DNA of 64,000 bases from Drosophila persimilis (GCF_003286085.1 NW_020825321.1:434001-498000); one strand, 5' to 3'; positions 9,252-21,471 are shown, numbered from the stretch's first letter. Notes: a model not told the origin generated them from the letters alone. Numbers and translations are program-made.

Positions 9252-10365
9252 AACTTCTCTTTTAGTAACCTATCAGAATGTTAGAGGCTTGCGTAGTAAG
9301 CTCAGCATTCTTTTCCGGGATAGTGTTGCATTTGCTTCCCACGTTATTGTGTTTACAGAAACCTGGTTAAAACCTGGACATTCTTAGTTCCGAGGTTTTG
9401 GCAGGTCGGTACACAACTTTTAGAAAGGACCGTTCGTCTCGACGTGCAGGAGGGGTTCTAATTGCAGTGGACTCTTACTTCACGTCAGAACACTTCACAG
9501 TCCAAGTTCAACAGGAACTGGAATTCCTGTGTGTAAAACTGATTCTTCCCGCTTTCGCTATATTCATTACTTGCTCGTATATTCCACCTTCTTCGGATAT
9601 CCCTATTTATGAGCAGCACAAGTCCGCTTTAACCGCTGTTTCTTCCTCGCTATCCGAAAAAGATCATATGATAGTTCTTGGTGACTTCAACTTTCCAGGA
9701 ATTATTTGGTCTTCGGTAAACGAGTCTAATAACCTAGTGCCCATGTCACGACATGACTTTTTTGATAGCTTGCTTGACCTGTCCCTGTCTCAAGTCAATC
9801 ATGTGAAAAATTCCTTGGGTCGATTACTTGATCTATGCTTTGTATCGGATCCGACCATAGTGTTGTTAACCCGAGCCCTTCCGCTCACTATACCTGAAGA
9901 CGCCTACCACCCTACTTTCGAGGTGTCGCTAGATATAGGACCAACTGTATTGGATCGGTCGAGTAGACTACCTGAACGTGTCCGCTGCTTTCGTAAAGCC
10001 GAGTTTGCGAAGCTTAATAACCTCATTAGGGATTTTGATTGGTCCACTTTGTACTTGTGCACTGATATCACAAAAGGCACAAACATTTTTTACAATGCTC
10101 TTGGCACATTTTTTGATTCTTGTGTCCCGCTTTTTTTCCGATTAGATCTGGAAAACCACCTTAGTTTACCAAAGAGTTATCCAGTCTAAAAAATCTAAAA
10201 TCAAGACTTTATAAAAAATTTCAAGAAGTGGGCTCTCATACTTCTCACTCTCGTTATGTAATAGCTCGGTCAAACTTTTCAGTTCTTAATGCTCAATGCT
10301 ATAAGAGCTACCTATCTCGATGCAGGATACGTTTTTCTCAGGACCCTAAACAGTTTTACTGCTTC
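9252..10365 (+). pseudogene. CR1 ORF2, endonuclease part
   Basis: N-terminal apurinic-type endonuclease domain of CR1 ORF2, which nicks target DNA for target-primed reverse transcription. Visible motifs are QNVRGLRSKL, FTETWLK, VLGDFNFPG and LDLCFVSD. A frameshift near 9375 (an extra A against the later copies) breaks the frame; the main open part is 9398-10189. A further disruption near 10190 precedes the linker continuing to 10365. The BEL/Pao element then interrupts it, and the reverse transcriptase follows at 21776. It is non-functional as read. Confidence 0.8.
10361..10365. repeat. Target site duplication, left copy (BEL/Pao 2)
   Basis: gcttc before TGTTGCG of the left LTR, matched at 21776-21780. 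CR1 coding sequence continues in register across the duplicated site. Confidence 0.88.
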
Positions 10366-10675
10366 TGTTGCGTGACCTTCCATCCATGGCGGCGATTATT
10401 AGTTATTGATTTAAATTATGAAGTCTAGTGTAAGTTAGGCTAGGGCAAAGCGGGAGCGCAATAAAAGCTCGCTCTCTCGCTCTTGGCGAATTCGCCCCGC
10501 TTTGCCACCGTAGGTTAGCTAGAGTAAGAGATTTGAATTGTGAAGAAAATATAGTTGTTCGCCAACCTTGAACTAGATCGAGCGTATCAATTTTTCGCCC
10601 CGCCGAATAAATAATTTAAATTACAGCCACCCAAAGTTTGCGGTAATTCATTAGAAAAACTCTTCTAATTTTTCA
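10366..10675 (+). repeat. 5' LTR of BEL/Pao 2
   Basis: 310 bp, TGTTGCG...TTTTCA. It contains an 11-bp inverted repeat (ggcaaagcggg at 10444-10454 with cccgctttgcc at 10496-10506) enclosing the aataaa at 10460-10465. It carries six bases near its right end that the 3' LTR lacks. Confidence 0.92.
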
Positions 10676-10693
10676 TGGCGCCCCGGGTGGACT
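10676..10693 (+). promoter_or_regulatory. Primer-binding site of BEL/Pao 2
   Basis: tggcgccccgggtggact abuts the 5' LTR. It begins with the TGG expected opposite a tRNA CCA end. The tRNA identity was not determined. Confidence 0.65.
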
Positions 10694-11154
10694 GTAAAGT
10701 GAATTATAGGCAACCACAATAAGTGACAGTGACACAAGAAATTGCAGTATATGCAAACATATTCGTTGCCCGCGTCGTGTGTGTGTGTCAATCGGCAATC
10801 AATTTGTAAAATATAGCATCGCGTCGGTCGCGCCAACAATAATTTTTGTGCAAATTTCTGCTACCGCCGAGGAATGCCCTGCGATAAAGACAGGAAAGTA
10901 GCAGTTGGATTCAAAGATCCAAAAGAGGAATCAGAGGTATTTGTGCAGAAAATTGAAGGCTGAGCAAAAGACATTCAGATCTCTCTTTGAGGTGTCTTGT
11001 GCTGAAAACATTGCACATCGCCTTCATTTCTAGGCACAGACGTATGATATACATATAGTAGAGCTTGATTGCATGCATTTTATTAGTAATTGCATAAATA
11101 TAACTAAACACACATAAATACATACATATCGACACATACAGACATACATATGTC
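10694..11154 (+). other. Leader of BEL/Pao 2, first part
   Basis: Non-coding leader with AT-rich cataca/catata microsatellite near 11110-11160. It is interrupted by the R1-clade element and resumes at 16211. No frame is supported. Confidence 0.6.
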
Positions 11155-11808
11155 ATACATATCGGAGTATAAACCGTGAATTTTTCGAGTGCGGACGCGC
11201 CAAACAGCTGCTCTGCAAGACACAGACAAATCGCGAAAGATACCTGAAAAAAAAATACCCGAAATTAGCTCAAGCTCTTGCTGACACCGCGTGCTCACCT
11301 GGGAGGATCGAGTCTCACCCCTACTGGCTTCTGATCCGGGCTGCGCGGTGCACTTCCACGGTCACCCAAAGGGGGCAGGGGCGCTGGGGCCCACCGTGAG
11401 TGCTTTGGACGGCGCTTTTCACTCATCACTTGGAGATTCCCACCTTTTTTCATCCTTTCTCTCCTTCGGGCCGGTTCTCCGGTTCTTCTTCACTCCAGGC
11501 CTTGCAGCTGATCGACTGGGGTACCAGGGCTGGATAGTGCAGGCCACTAACCAGCTGATCGACTGCAGTGTGGTGTAGGGGCACTAGGTGCCAAAGCATC
11601 CAGCCCTCGACAGAGACCGCTGCGGAAGATAACTGCGCCCACAGCAGCTAGCTTCTGTCAGCGACCGCACCTGAGGGAAGGTACTGCCTAACTCCTAGGC
11701 GGGATCACTTGCAAACCGCACACACACCTACGCATAAGTTCCATCCCAAATTCACACACGCGGATCCTGGAGGCCCTGAGAGATGTTCCCCCGAATCCTG
11801 CTTCGCCG
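11155..11808 (+). other. R1-clade element 5' UTR
   Basis: GC content rises sharply here compared with the BEL/Pao leader. The open frame at 11291-11578 has no recognisable domain and is treated as non-coding. The stretch leads to the ORF1 start region near 11809. Confidence 0.5.
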
Positions 11809-13199
11809 GTGGCACACTTGGCCGACGAAGCAAAATGCGCTACAAGCCAAGGAGCAATGGCTTTCCAAAAAGACTCAAAGGTGGCCCGAACACCGCCACA
11901 AGCAGCTTTAGCACCGCCAATGAAGCAGAGCTCGTTGCACAGCTTTGCCAGTGGGGCCACGCAGGACGGCGGCAAGGGCACTGATACTCCGAAGAGGCCG
12001 AGGGACCCCCCTACACCATCGAGTAGCGGGAGAAAAACCCCCCCCCAAGCGAAGCATAAACCGCGTACAGGACATAGACGAGATTGGCGCAATTCTGGAC
12101 GACCTACTCTACCAGATGAACGAGAAGGGCCAGAGGTCGATCAACATGGCCATCAAGAAGATGGTAGCACGCATGAAGGAGTTGCAAGTGGAAGTCAAAT
12201 CCCATCTGCAGGCGCCAGAGGATAAAAGGGCAGCGCCAGGAGGATGCCAGTGCCATGATCACACTGCAGTCCAAACTGGCCCCCTACCCAGGATGACCAA
12301 GCCCAGTGCGACTAAGGCGACGCAAACGGCATCAGGAGCCCACAAGAGCGAGGCAACACCCCGAACTGAGGAGAAGAGCGCGCGCGGAAGGCCCCGGCAA
12401 GGCCACCAAGCTGACGCCACTCGACAAGAGGAAACCGAGATGCAGTGCGGCAAGGCGGAAGACACCAACCCTACACAGAAGTGGAGTGAGGTGAGAGGCA
12501 GGCGTGCGAAACGCAAGCAGACAGGCCGACCAGACGCAGTGCTCGTCAAATGCACCGAGGAGGCATCATACGCCGACGTCCTCAAACTGGTGAAGGCAGC
12601 ACCAACGCTCCAGAACCTCAAAAACAAGGTTCAGGGCATCAGGAAGACAGCCTCGGGCGAGCTGCTTCTAAGGATGCAACAGGAGCTACAGATGGCCATC
12701 CAGGCAGCGCTTGGGGACAAGGCAGCCGTGAAGGCCATGCAGGAGACAGTCGCGGTTGAGGTACTCAACATAGACGAGCTCACGACAGGCGACGAGGTAT
12801 GTGAGGCCATAGCTGCAGCGATCGACGGCGACTTAACACAAGGAGCAGTGCCGTACATGTGGAAAGCATATGGCGCAACGCAGGTAGCTACGCTGAAGAA
12901 GAAGCTACTGGAGCTCGGAAAAGTTCGGATCGGCTGGGTTGTCTGCCGCGTGCGGCAACGGATTGCGCCAACCCGCTGCTTCAAGTGCATGGCCAATGGA
13001 CACACTGCAGCCAGGTGCAGATCCAAGCGGCCTGTGTCAATGTGGTGGGGAGGGGCATAAGCACAACCAGTGCAACAACCCGCCAATGTGCATACTATGC
13101 GCTGGCAAGCCAGGAGACGTCCGCTCAGCAGCCCACTCGGCCCTCAGCCGCAGCTGCCCTGAGTATAAGAAGGCACTAGCCAAACTGGTAGATGGTTAA
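11809..13199 (+). pseudogene. R1-clade ORF1 (gag-like), frameshifted
   Basis: Nucleic-acid-binding gag-like protein. The frame starting near 11809 (MAHLADEAKC) passes into the 11945 frame at a C run (about 12036-12047). It returns to a third frame near 13030 within the zinc-knuckle region. The C-terminus has CFKCMANGHTAARC, then CGGEGHKHNQC, then a CILC...H pattern: three CCHC-type knuckles as expected for R1/LOA-group ORF1. The central part (about 12540-12950) is helical. It ends LVDG and stop at 13197-13199, overlapping the ORF2 ATG. At least two single-base-scale frameshifts make it non-functional. Confidence 0.78.
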
Positions 13200-16060
13200 G
13201 CTCCTGCAGCTCAACCTAAACCACTGCCGATCTGCTCAGGATCTGTTGGCGCAAACAGTCCTGGAGCAGAAGATCGACATAGCGCTACTCAGCGAGCCGT
13301 ACGGCAAAAAACATGAAGGAGTCTGGCAGCAAAGCTCAGACGGAGGAGCAGCAATCTGGAGCTGTGGCCCACAACCAGGCCAGCTTACCCACAGAGCATC
13401 CAGAGTGGGATATGTGAGAGCTAAGCACAGCGGGACTTTTGTCTACAGCTGCTACATAGCACCAAGGTTCACGCAGCAGGAGTATGAGGCGATCATCAGC
13501 AACATCGCTAACGACGCACGAGGAAAATCGCCGGTCCTGATAGCGGACGACTTTAACGCATGGGCCACGACTTGGGGCAGCGCCAAGAACACACCCCGTG
13601 GGACATCCCTCCTGGACAAGTTTGCAAGCCTGAACGTCTGTCTCCTCAACACAGGAACCACACCAACGTTCAGCAAAGCAGGGCGGGAGTCTATTATAGA
13701 CCTCACCTTTGTAAGCCCAGAGCGGGCACGCCACGCGAAGTGGCAATTGCTGAGTGCTTACACCCATAGCGACCACTTAGCCGTAATGACGGAAACCTTT
13801 GCACCCAGGAACACAGCAAGGATACAGCGGGCGCTGCAGGCCGGGTAGCAGAAAACCTAAGCGCCGCCGGGGATGCTGAAGCATCCGCGCTTGCCGTTTA
13901 CAGGACCGTCAAAGCGGCCTGTGATGCTGCCATAAAAAAAAGAAAGATCGGAGGAAGCAGGCACCGGCCAGTACCGTGGTGGAATGAGCACATTGCCAAG
14001 GCCAGGAGGGAGTGCTGCGCAGCTCGGCGTGCCTACCAGCGAGCAAGAGGCTCCGCCAAAAGAAAAGAGCTGAAGGAGGCCATCAGAAGCAGCAAACTCA
14101 AATGCTTCAAGGAGCTCTGCGATGCCGCCGATGCGGAACCTTTTGTCGGAGCATACAAACTAGTCATGGGGAGATTAAACAGACAGCCTATGCCCAAGGA
14201 TCCGGTGCATATGAGAGAGATAGTCGGCACCCTTTTCCCTAGACAACCACCCTTACAAGAGGAAGCTAGGGTAGAAGGAGCTAGCCTGAGGGACACCACC
14301 ACCATCATCACTGCCAGAGAAGTACTGGAGGCCACGGGTAAGCTGAAGATCGGGAAAGCGGCAGGTCCAGATGGAGTCCCTAATGCAGCACTAAAATGCA
14401 TAATTAGAGCCCATCCGGAAGCATTCGCCACAATGTACACCCAGTGCCTAGCGGAGCGGACAGTCCCACGAGCATGGAAACGGCAAAGGCTGGTTCTGAT
14501 ACCTAAGCCAGGCAAAGAGCCCAACGACCCATCGTCATACCGGCCGCTGTGCATGCTGGATACCATGGGCAAGATTTTCGAGAGGATGGTATGTAACCGA
14601 CTGGAGGTGGAACTGGCTGAGCGTCGCGGACTTTCCGACCTCCAATTCGGGTTCCGCAAGCAGAGGAGCACCACTGACGCCATCGAGATGGTGACAAACC
14701 TTGCCAGGGAAGCCATGGCAGGAACGCGATGGGCTGGAGGCAAAAAAAAAGAACTGCCTAGTATGTACACTAGACGTACGAAACGCCTTCAACTCTGCCA
14801 GCTGGAAGAGCATCCTAGAGGCCCTGACCAGGGCGTGACCAGGTATATCTGAACAAATCACACGGACTCTGCGAAGCTATTTTACGGACCGCGTCCTGAT
14901 CTACGACACGGAAGAAGGAGCAGAACATCACCAAATCACCGGAGGCGTCCCACAGGGCTCGATCCTAGGGCCGATACTGTGGAACGTGATGTACGACGAT
15001 ATCCTGCGGCTTACATTACCGGAAGGGTGCACCCTGGTGGGCTTCGCCGACGACATAGCACTGGTGATAGTGTCGAAACACGTAAGAGACGCAGAGGCGA
15101 AAACCAACGTAGCAGTCGGGATGATAGTGGCCTGGCTCGCAGCCAACGGGCTAGCATTGGCGGAGAAGAAGACGGAGGCTGTGCTAATGAGCAGCAGGAA
15201 AAAGGTCGAGCAGGCATGCGTTAGAGTCGGTAGCACGATCATCAGGACCAAGCCTGCGCTAAAGTACCTAGGGGTAATGATGGACCAGAGGCTGAACTTA
15301 AAGGCCCACCTGGAATACGCCAGCGCAAAAACGACTGCAGCAACGGCGGCCATAAGCAGGATGATGACCAATACAGGGGGACCACGGCAGCGTAGCAGGC
15401 AGCTCATCGCTGTGGTGGTCACCTCCATAATCTTATATGGATCAGCAGTGTGGGCACCAGCAATGATGGTTTCCACATACAGCAGAGACTGCAGAAGCGC
15501 ATACCGATGCTGTGCCCTGAGGGTTACATGCTGCTTCCGGACGGTGTCTGAAGACGCCGCACTTATTGTGGCAGGCATGGTCCCGCTGGATCTCCTGGCA
15601 GCAGAGCGGCAGAGCGGAGTGGAGGTAGCCAGCGAGCGGCGAGAGCGCACTATAGCAACGGCGCTGGGACCAAGCGGCAAAAGGGAGGTGGACCAGACGT
15701 CTCCTTCCCCAGCTTAGCCCATGGCTGCGAAGAAGGCACGGCCAAATGGACCATTATTTGGGCCAACTGCTGACGGGGCATGGCTGCTTCAAGCAGTACC
15801 TGCATCGCTTTAGGCGTGCTGACGACCCGTATTGCAGCTGCTGCGGGCCTGGAGTCGACGAGGATGCAGAGCACGCCTTCTTTGTATGCCCCCGCTTCTC
15901 GCAAGAACGATCGAGGCTAGGGGAGACGCTTGCAGACGTGAGTGTGGACACCCTCACCGACCAGATGCTAGCCGATGAGCAATCATGGAACGCGGTCGCC
16001 TACATGGCAGCAAGCGTGATCAAGGAGCTGCGCAGGCTGGAGCGAAGCCGGACAAACTAA
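13192..16060 (+). pseudogene. R1-clade ORF2 (endonuclease-RT), frameshifted
   Basis: The ATG at 13192 overlaps the ORF1 stop by 8 bases (atggttaa), a coupling seen in R1-group elements. The endonuclease begins KLLQLNLNHCRSAQDLL and includes LLSEPYG, DDFNAWATTWGS, RESIIDLTFVS and THSDHLAV. The reverse transcriptase includes KAAGPDGVPNAAL, LIPKPGKEPNDPSSYRPLCM, GFRKQRST, GGVPQGSILGP and the catalytic FADD near 15047. A C-terminal zinc region follows (LTGHGCFKQYLHRF, CSCC, EDAEHAFFVCPRF). Frameshifts fall near 13840, in the A run near 14745, and near 14850 and 15700. The usual first D of the DFNAW motif is here DDFNAW, where a G is more typical. It is inactive as read. Confidence 0.85.
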
Positions 16061-16210
16061 GCCAGAAAGATGACCCCACAGCCCGCACCGCGAAGTAATG
16101 CCTAGCGGCAGTCCCGCGGGAGCGGACCCCCCCCCCCCCCCCTTCCTAGCCATAATTGTTATTTTATAAATATAAATTGTTTTCCCAATAAAAAAAAAAT
16201 AAAAAAAAAA
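16061..16210 (+). other. R1-clade 3' UTR with C16 run and A-rich tail
   Basis: Short 3' UTR holding 16 consecutive Cs at 16127-16142, an AATAAA near 16187 and an A-rich tail. The tail marks the 3' end of target-primed integration. Confidence 0.8.
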
Positions 16211-16400
16211 GACATAAATATGTGAACCGCTATTTGGACGCAACAGTTATATGTACATACATCTATCGTTTACTGCAATCATCGATTATCGATTATCGTT
16301 CTCGTTCAAACATAAAAAAAAAAAATATTAAATAATAATAATAAATAAATAAATAGAAATAATAGTGGTTTGATGCGTAAAATCTTCATACACAAATATT
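16211..16400 (+). other. Leader of BEL/Pao 2, second part
   Basis: AT-rich non-coding sequence with taa/aataaata microsatellite near 16325-16365, resuming the leader after the R1 insertion and ending at the gag ATG. Confidence 0.6.
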
Positions 16401-19400
16401 ATGGCAGAAAAAAGTAAATCCACTCTTGAAGACTTAAAGATTAAGCTCAAAAGTCGAGTAAAAAGCATTCGCCTCTTAGAGGATCGATTAGATCAAGGGT
16501 CGATTCCTTTGGAAATACCCGAATTACAATGTAGATTAGATTGTTTGAATGCTTCAATTGAAAAGGCTAACCATTTGCAGGAGCAAATCGAGGATATAAC
16601 AGGTGATGATGCATATGCAGCCGAGTTGGAAGAGCTGATAATTGTCACCAAAGGAAAGATAATGTCGCTTATCGCCGCCTTTGATGCAGCAAGCGAGACG
16701 AAGCCAGTGTCTTCTTCAGCCCCAACTCATGCTAGACTTCCGAAATTGGCATTACCCAAATTTAGTGGTAAACACTCGGAATTCAAAAATTTCATTAGCC
16801 TTTTTGAAAGACTAGTCCATAGCGACAACAGCATACCGGTGATCGAAAAATGTAATCATTTGATTTCGTGCCTCTCTGATGAAGCATTAGGAACAATAAA
16901 GGCGTTCCAAGTCACCGAGGCAAATTATGAAAAGGCCATGGCTGGCCTAAAACGAGTATATGACAACGATTATTTGATTTTCACGAATAATATTTCCACA
17001 TTGTTCAATCTGCCGAGAATGTCGCATCAATCTGCATCATCTCTAAGAACTCTAATCGATACTGTTTCGTCGATTTACGGATCGTTACTGTCGATCGGAG
17101 ATGATACAAAAATTTCGAATGCAATGCTCATTCATCTCGTTTTAAACAGAGTCGACCCAGTGACGAAACAAAAGTGGGATGAACAGCTTACTTATGAGAA
17201 GTTGCCGCTTTGGTCCGACTTTGAGAAAGTCTTGAATCGTCGATACCAGCATCTGTCTGCTGAAGAATCGACCAAGCCAAGGCAAGACAAAGTCATGCCA
17301 AGCAAGCAACATAATCGCAGTTCATTTGCTTGTTCTTCCACTTCCACCAACAGTAGAACTCAGCAAACTTGTAGCTACTGCAATTCAGGAGACCATGTAG
17401 TGTCAAATTGCCCTTCATTTTCGCGTCTCCAGGTGATGTAAAGGTTTGAGTTTGCTAAGTCGGCATCCCTATGCATTAATTGTCTGCGAAAAGGCCACGC
17501 TGTTGTAAAATGCAAAGCCAATAAATGTCGAGTGTGCAGCCGCTCACATCATACATTATTGCATCGATACACAGTGTCGGCTAATAGTCTCGCGTTGCCA
17601 CCACCCCAAGAGAGTCCTTCTCCTCCATCAAATCAGAATCAACCTTCCACGTCACATGTTTTGCATGCGACAGCGTTGGATAGGGTAATTCTGGCTACGT
17701 CGATCGTAAGCGTCCGAACTAAGAGCGGTGAACACATTCTGGCCAGAGCTCTGCTCGACTCTGGATCACAGACAAATTTCATTACCGAGGACCTCGCTAA
17801 TCGCTTACAGATCCGTAGAGAGGAGTCCTGTATTAACTTGCTTGGAATTGGTGAATCTAATTCTCAAGTAAAGGATAAAATACACACAGTGGTGAAGTCG
17901 CGAATAAATGGTAGTGAGTTCTCCTTTGATTTTTGGATCCTGAAATCAATTTCAGGTTATCACCCTGACCAGTCAGTGAATGTGACTGACTGGCGAATCC
18001 CAGAGAACCTACCACTGGCAGACCCTTATTTCTACAAGCCACAAAGAATAGATATGTTAATTGGAGCAGAATCGTTCTTTGAATTATTAGCTGTTGGTCA
18101 AATTAAACAAGGTCCTGACTTTCCAACTCTTCAGAAAACCCTTCTTGGTTGGGTTGTGTCGGGAAAATATGTTTCCAGGAGTTCTGCTCCTCAAATTACA
18201 AACAGTTTGAGTTGCAGTGAAGAGTTGCTAGTATCCATCGATAGGACCTTGAAAAAGTTTTGGTCACTGGAAGAAATGCCATCTACCAAGAAAATTGCCA
18301 CACCTGAGCACAAGCTATGTGAAGAACACTATCGTAAGACGACTCAGGTACTATCATCAGGTCGGTTCGAAGTAAGGCTCCCGTTTAAATCAGATCCAAA
18401 TTGTTTAGGCAACTCCTTTGAGGTTGCGAAACGGCGGTTTTTGTCGCTTGAAAGACGATTGCATCGTGACCCTGAGTTGAAGAAAATGTACTTGGAATTC
18501 ATGGAAGAGTACCTCTCCTTAGGTCATATGTCTCCTACTGACAATACGATTCCTTCTACTCCACACTACGTAATCCCTTATAAGTGTGTTCTGAGGCCCC
18601 AAAGTACGCCTACCAAGCTCCGAGTCGTGTTCGATGCTTCGTCCAAGACGTCCTCACAGGTGGCCTTAAATGATATTCTGATGGTGGGACCTACCATTCA
18701 AGAGGAATTATACTCGACACTGCTCCGTTTCCGTCTGCACAGGTTTGCCCTGACTGCTGATGTTAAAAAGATGTATCGCCAAGTGATGGTGAACGAAGCG
18801 GATCGGCAGTTTCAGCTCATAGTGTGGAGTAGAGACCCTTCTGAATCCTTGAGATTATACAAGCTCAACACTGTAACCTATGGGACTGGACCAGCCCCAT
18901 TCTTAGCTATCCGGTGTTTGAAAAGGTTGAGTGAGTCTGCGAAGCTCTCATTCCCTAGAGCTGCTAACGTTATTGGGTCCGACTTTTACGTCGATGACTT
19001 GTTGACTGGTGCTGCATGCGTAGAGGAGCTAAGGGCAATTAAGTCCGAAGTGTCTCAGGTTCTTCAGACCGCAGGGTTTGAGTTGACTAAGTGGTTTTCA
19101 AACTCACCCGAGATCACCGCATCTGAGAGCACAGCCAAACCCATAACAATCTCGGATTCAGAGTCGACAAAGGCGTTAGGAATCTCATGGTTACCTACTG
19201 ACGATGCCTTTAAGTTCAAAATTGACAATTCAGTTATGGGTCTCCGAGCGACAAAACGGAACATACTATCGGTGACATCAAAGTTGTTTGACCCTCTTGG
19301 TTTATTAAGTCCTATCGTTATAAAAGGCAAGATCCTATTGCAGGAGCTTTGGCTTAACAAACTAGATTGGGATGAGTCGATCCCGCTGCATTTGGAAACA

Positions 19401-21423
19401 GCGTGGAATAAGTTGAAAAATACACTATCTCAATTGGAAGACATATCCATATCTCGGTTTGTGTATTCCGATCCGATGTCACCGGTTCAAATACATGCCT
19501 TTGCTGACGCCTCCATGAGAGCGTATGGAGCGTGCGTCTATATACGTAGCAGAACTGCAGAAGGTTTAAAAATATCATTGTTGACTTCGAAATCCAAAGT
19601 AGCGCCGCTCAAGACCAAAATGCTCCCAAGGCTTGAGTTATGTGCCGCTAACCTTCTCGCAGATCTCTGTCACAGAATCAAGCCCCTATTAAACGTGCCC
19701 ATTGAACGAGTCGTTTATTGGTCGGATTCAGAGGTAACTCTTCATTGGATCCGGTCTCATCCATCGTCGTTGTCGACTTTCGTTTCAAATAGAGTGTCTG
19801 AGATTCAAGAGTGGTCAGATGATGCTACGTGGCGGCATGCACCCACGAAACAGAACCCAGCAGATATTGTCTCAAGAGGTTGTGACGTCGACGAAATCGT
19901 TCAGTCAATTTGGTTCGAAGGACCATCATTTCTGAAAGAGGAAGAAGAAAACTGGCCCAAGAACGCTCATTTCGAACACTCCGATGATCTTCAGCTGGAA
20001 AAGAGGAAGAATGCGGTCGGGTTGACCGCGGCTGTGCGAAGTTCGGAGCTGTTAGATGTCATCGAGGGATTCTCGTCACACCTCAAACTGCTTAGAGTGT
20101 TCGTGTATGTGTTCCGCTTTATAAGAAAATGTTAAGACCCAAGCCTAAATTTCGAAAAAACTATCTCACCGACTGAATACAATGAAGCTTTCTATAAAAT
20201 TGTCGAAATCGTCCAGCATCACGAGTATCAAGGAGAAATCGAAAAGGTTAGGAAAGGATCTACAATTGGTCCTAGTCTTCAGCGGTTGAACCCATTCATC
20301 CATGAAGACACAGGGACTTGGTGCAACTTTTCGGTGTTGCGAGTGGGGGGGCGACTAGCCAAAGCTCCTATATCATACGATGCCAAGTTTCCTCTGCTTT
20401 TGACTAAGCGCTCGCAATTCTTGCGAAGCTATATTCGTCATCTGCACCATTCGAATTTTCATGTCGGCCCACGAGCACTTGTGAGCATCCTTCGACAGAG
20501 CGTGTAGATAGTGAACGCTCAGGAGGTCTGCCGTCAGACAGTTCGATCATGTATGCGCTGTTTTAAATGCCAGCCTCGATTGCTGACGCAACTCATGGGG
20601 AATTTACCCGCAGATCGACTCCGTGCTCTCCGCCTATTTTCAATTTGCGGCGTTGATTTTTGTGGACCAGTGCACACGACATTGAAAATTCGCGGAAGGC
20701 CAAGGCTTGTATGGGACAAGTCATACATTGCGCTTTTTGTTTGTTTTGCGTCCAAGGCGGTTCACCTAGAAATAGTTTCCGATCTAACCACTGATTGTTT
20801 TTTGTTGGCTTTTCAAAGGTTCGTCGGGCGCCGAGGATATCCCCAAGTCGTTCATTGCGACAACGGGACGAACTTCGTCGGAGCGAGCCGCCATCTCAGC
20901 GCTTTGCGGATCAGACTCAAGGAGCAGGGAGACGCAATTCGCGACTTTGCGTCAAAAAACGGATGCGAATTTGCGTTCATACCGCCGCGAGCTCCTCACA
21001 TGGGAGGGCTATGGGAGGCAGGTGTAAAAACTGCCAAGAGCCTACTCCTACGGGCGGTAGGCAGCGCGCTCCTAACCGCCGAAGAGCTCGCCACAGTCCT
21101 CATCGGCATCGAGGCCATAATGCCAAGATCCAAGCGATGGCGAGGCCCTAACACCCGGGCACCTGCTGACAGGCGGGTCGCTCATCGCCCCCCCAGCACT
21201 GCGGACTCCGGACCAGGAGAGTCTCAGTAGCTTGCGGCGATGGCGACTTGTCTCATCAGTCAGGCAAGCGTTTTGGCAGCGATGGTCTACCGCCAATCTA
21301 CCGCCTCAGGAGTGGCTCGTGGGGAGGGTCATCGCCACGCACGCAGGAGAGGACGGCATGGTCAGGGTCGTCGAAATAATGACTAGCACTGGAGCGGTTT
21401 TTGGCGGCCCATACACAAATTAG
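16401..21423 (+). pseudogene. BEL/Pao 2 gag-pol, broken
   Basis: Starts MAEKSKSTLEDLKIKLKS. Gag of DUF1759 type (residues about 110-280) precedes zinc knuckles (CSYCNSGDHVVSNC, CINCLRKGHAVVKC). An in-frame TAA at 17439 falls between the first and second knuckle. The protease has LLDSGSQTNF (near 17755). The RT has FYVDDLLTGA (YVDD from 18987). RNase H-like (FADASMRAYGACVY) and integrase motifs (GVDFCGP, HCDNGTNFVGAS, GGLWEAGVKTAK) follow. Further in-frame stops are the TAA at 20133 and the TAG at 20505. The segments 16401-20135, 20286-20507 and 20511-21120 share one frame. A frameshift near 21120 moves the C-terminal DUF5641-like part to another frame, with a second shift near 21400. This is a decayed copy, consistent with its divergent LTRs. 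Confidence 0.88.
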
Positions 21424-21471
21424 CGCCGCTCCCAATGTGTTGAAGCCGATGCAGGCGTTCAACGGGGCCGG

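Larger units (their letters stand above)
7790..10365 (+). mobile_element. CR1-clade non-LTR element, 5' part
   Basis: 5' UTR, ORF1 and the endonuclease part of ORF2, cut at 10365 by a BEL/Pao insertion. It resumes at 21776; the two halves join cleanly across the duplicated gcttc. Together they give about 4.2 kb, close to a full-length CR1 element. The 5' boundary is uncertain because non-LTR elements lack terminal repeats. Closely related fragments of the same element recur at 23914, 28601 and 37757. Confidence 0.8.
11155..16210 (+). mobile_element. R1-clade non-LTR retrotransposon, nearly full length
   Basis: GC-rich element of about 5 kb inside the AT-rich leader of BEL/Pao 2. It has a 5' UTR, a gag-like ORF1 with CCHC knuckles, an overlapping ORF2 with endonuclease and RT, a 16-C run at 16127-16142, an aataaa and an A-rich tail ending about 16210. 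No RNase H was seen between RT and the C-terminal zinc region, which favours R1 over LOA. Candidate flanking repeats gacatacatatgtc (11141-11154) and gacataaatatgtg (16211-16224) match at 12 of 14. The left boundary is therefore plausible but not certain. Confidence 0.8.

Noticed and set aside
11688-12092. Long antisense frames across the R1-clade element (also 12631-13086, 13336-13776, 14033-14770, 14928-15680)
   Set aside because: Shadows caused by high GC content opposite the recognised ORF1 and ORF2.
11155-16210. R1 insertion in ribosomal DNA, implying rDNA nearby
   Set aside because: The flanks are BEL/Pao 2 leader and no 28S sequence is present, so this is an R1-clade element without rDNA context.
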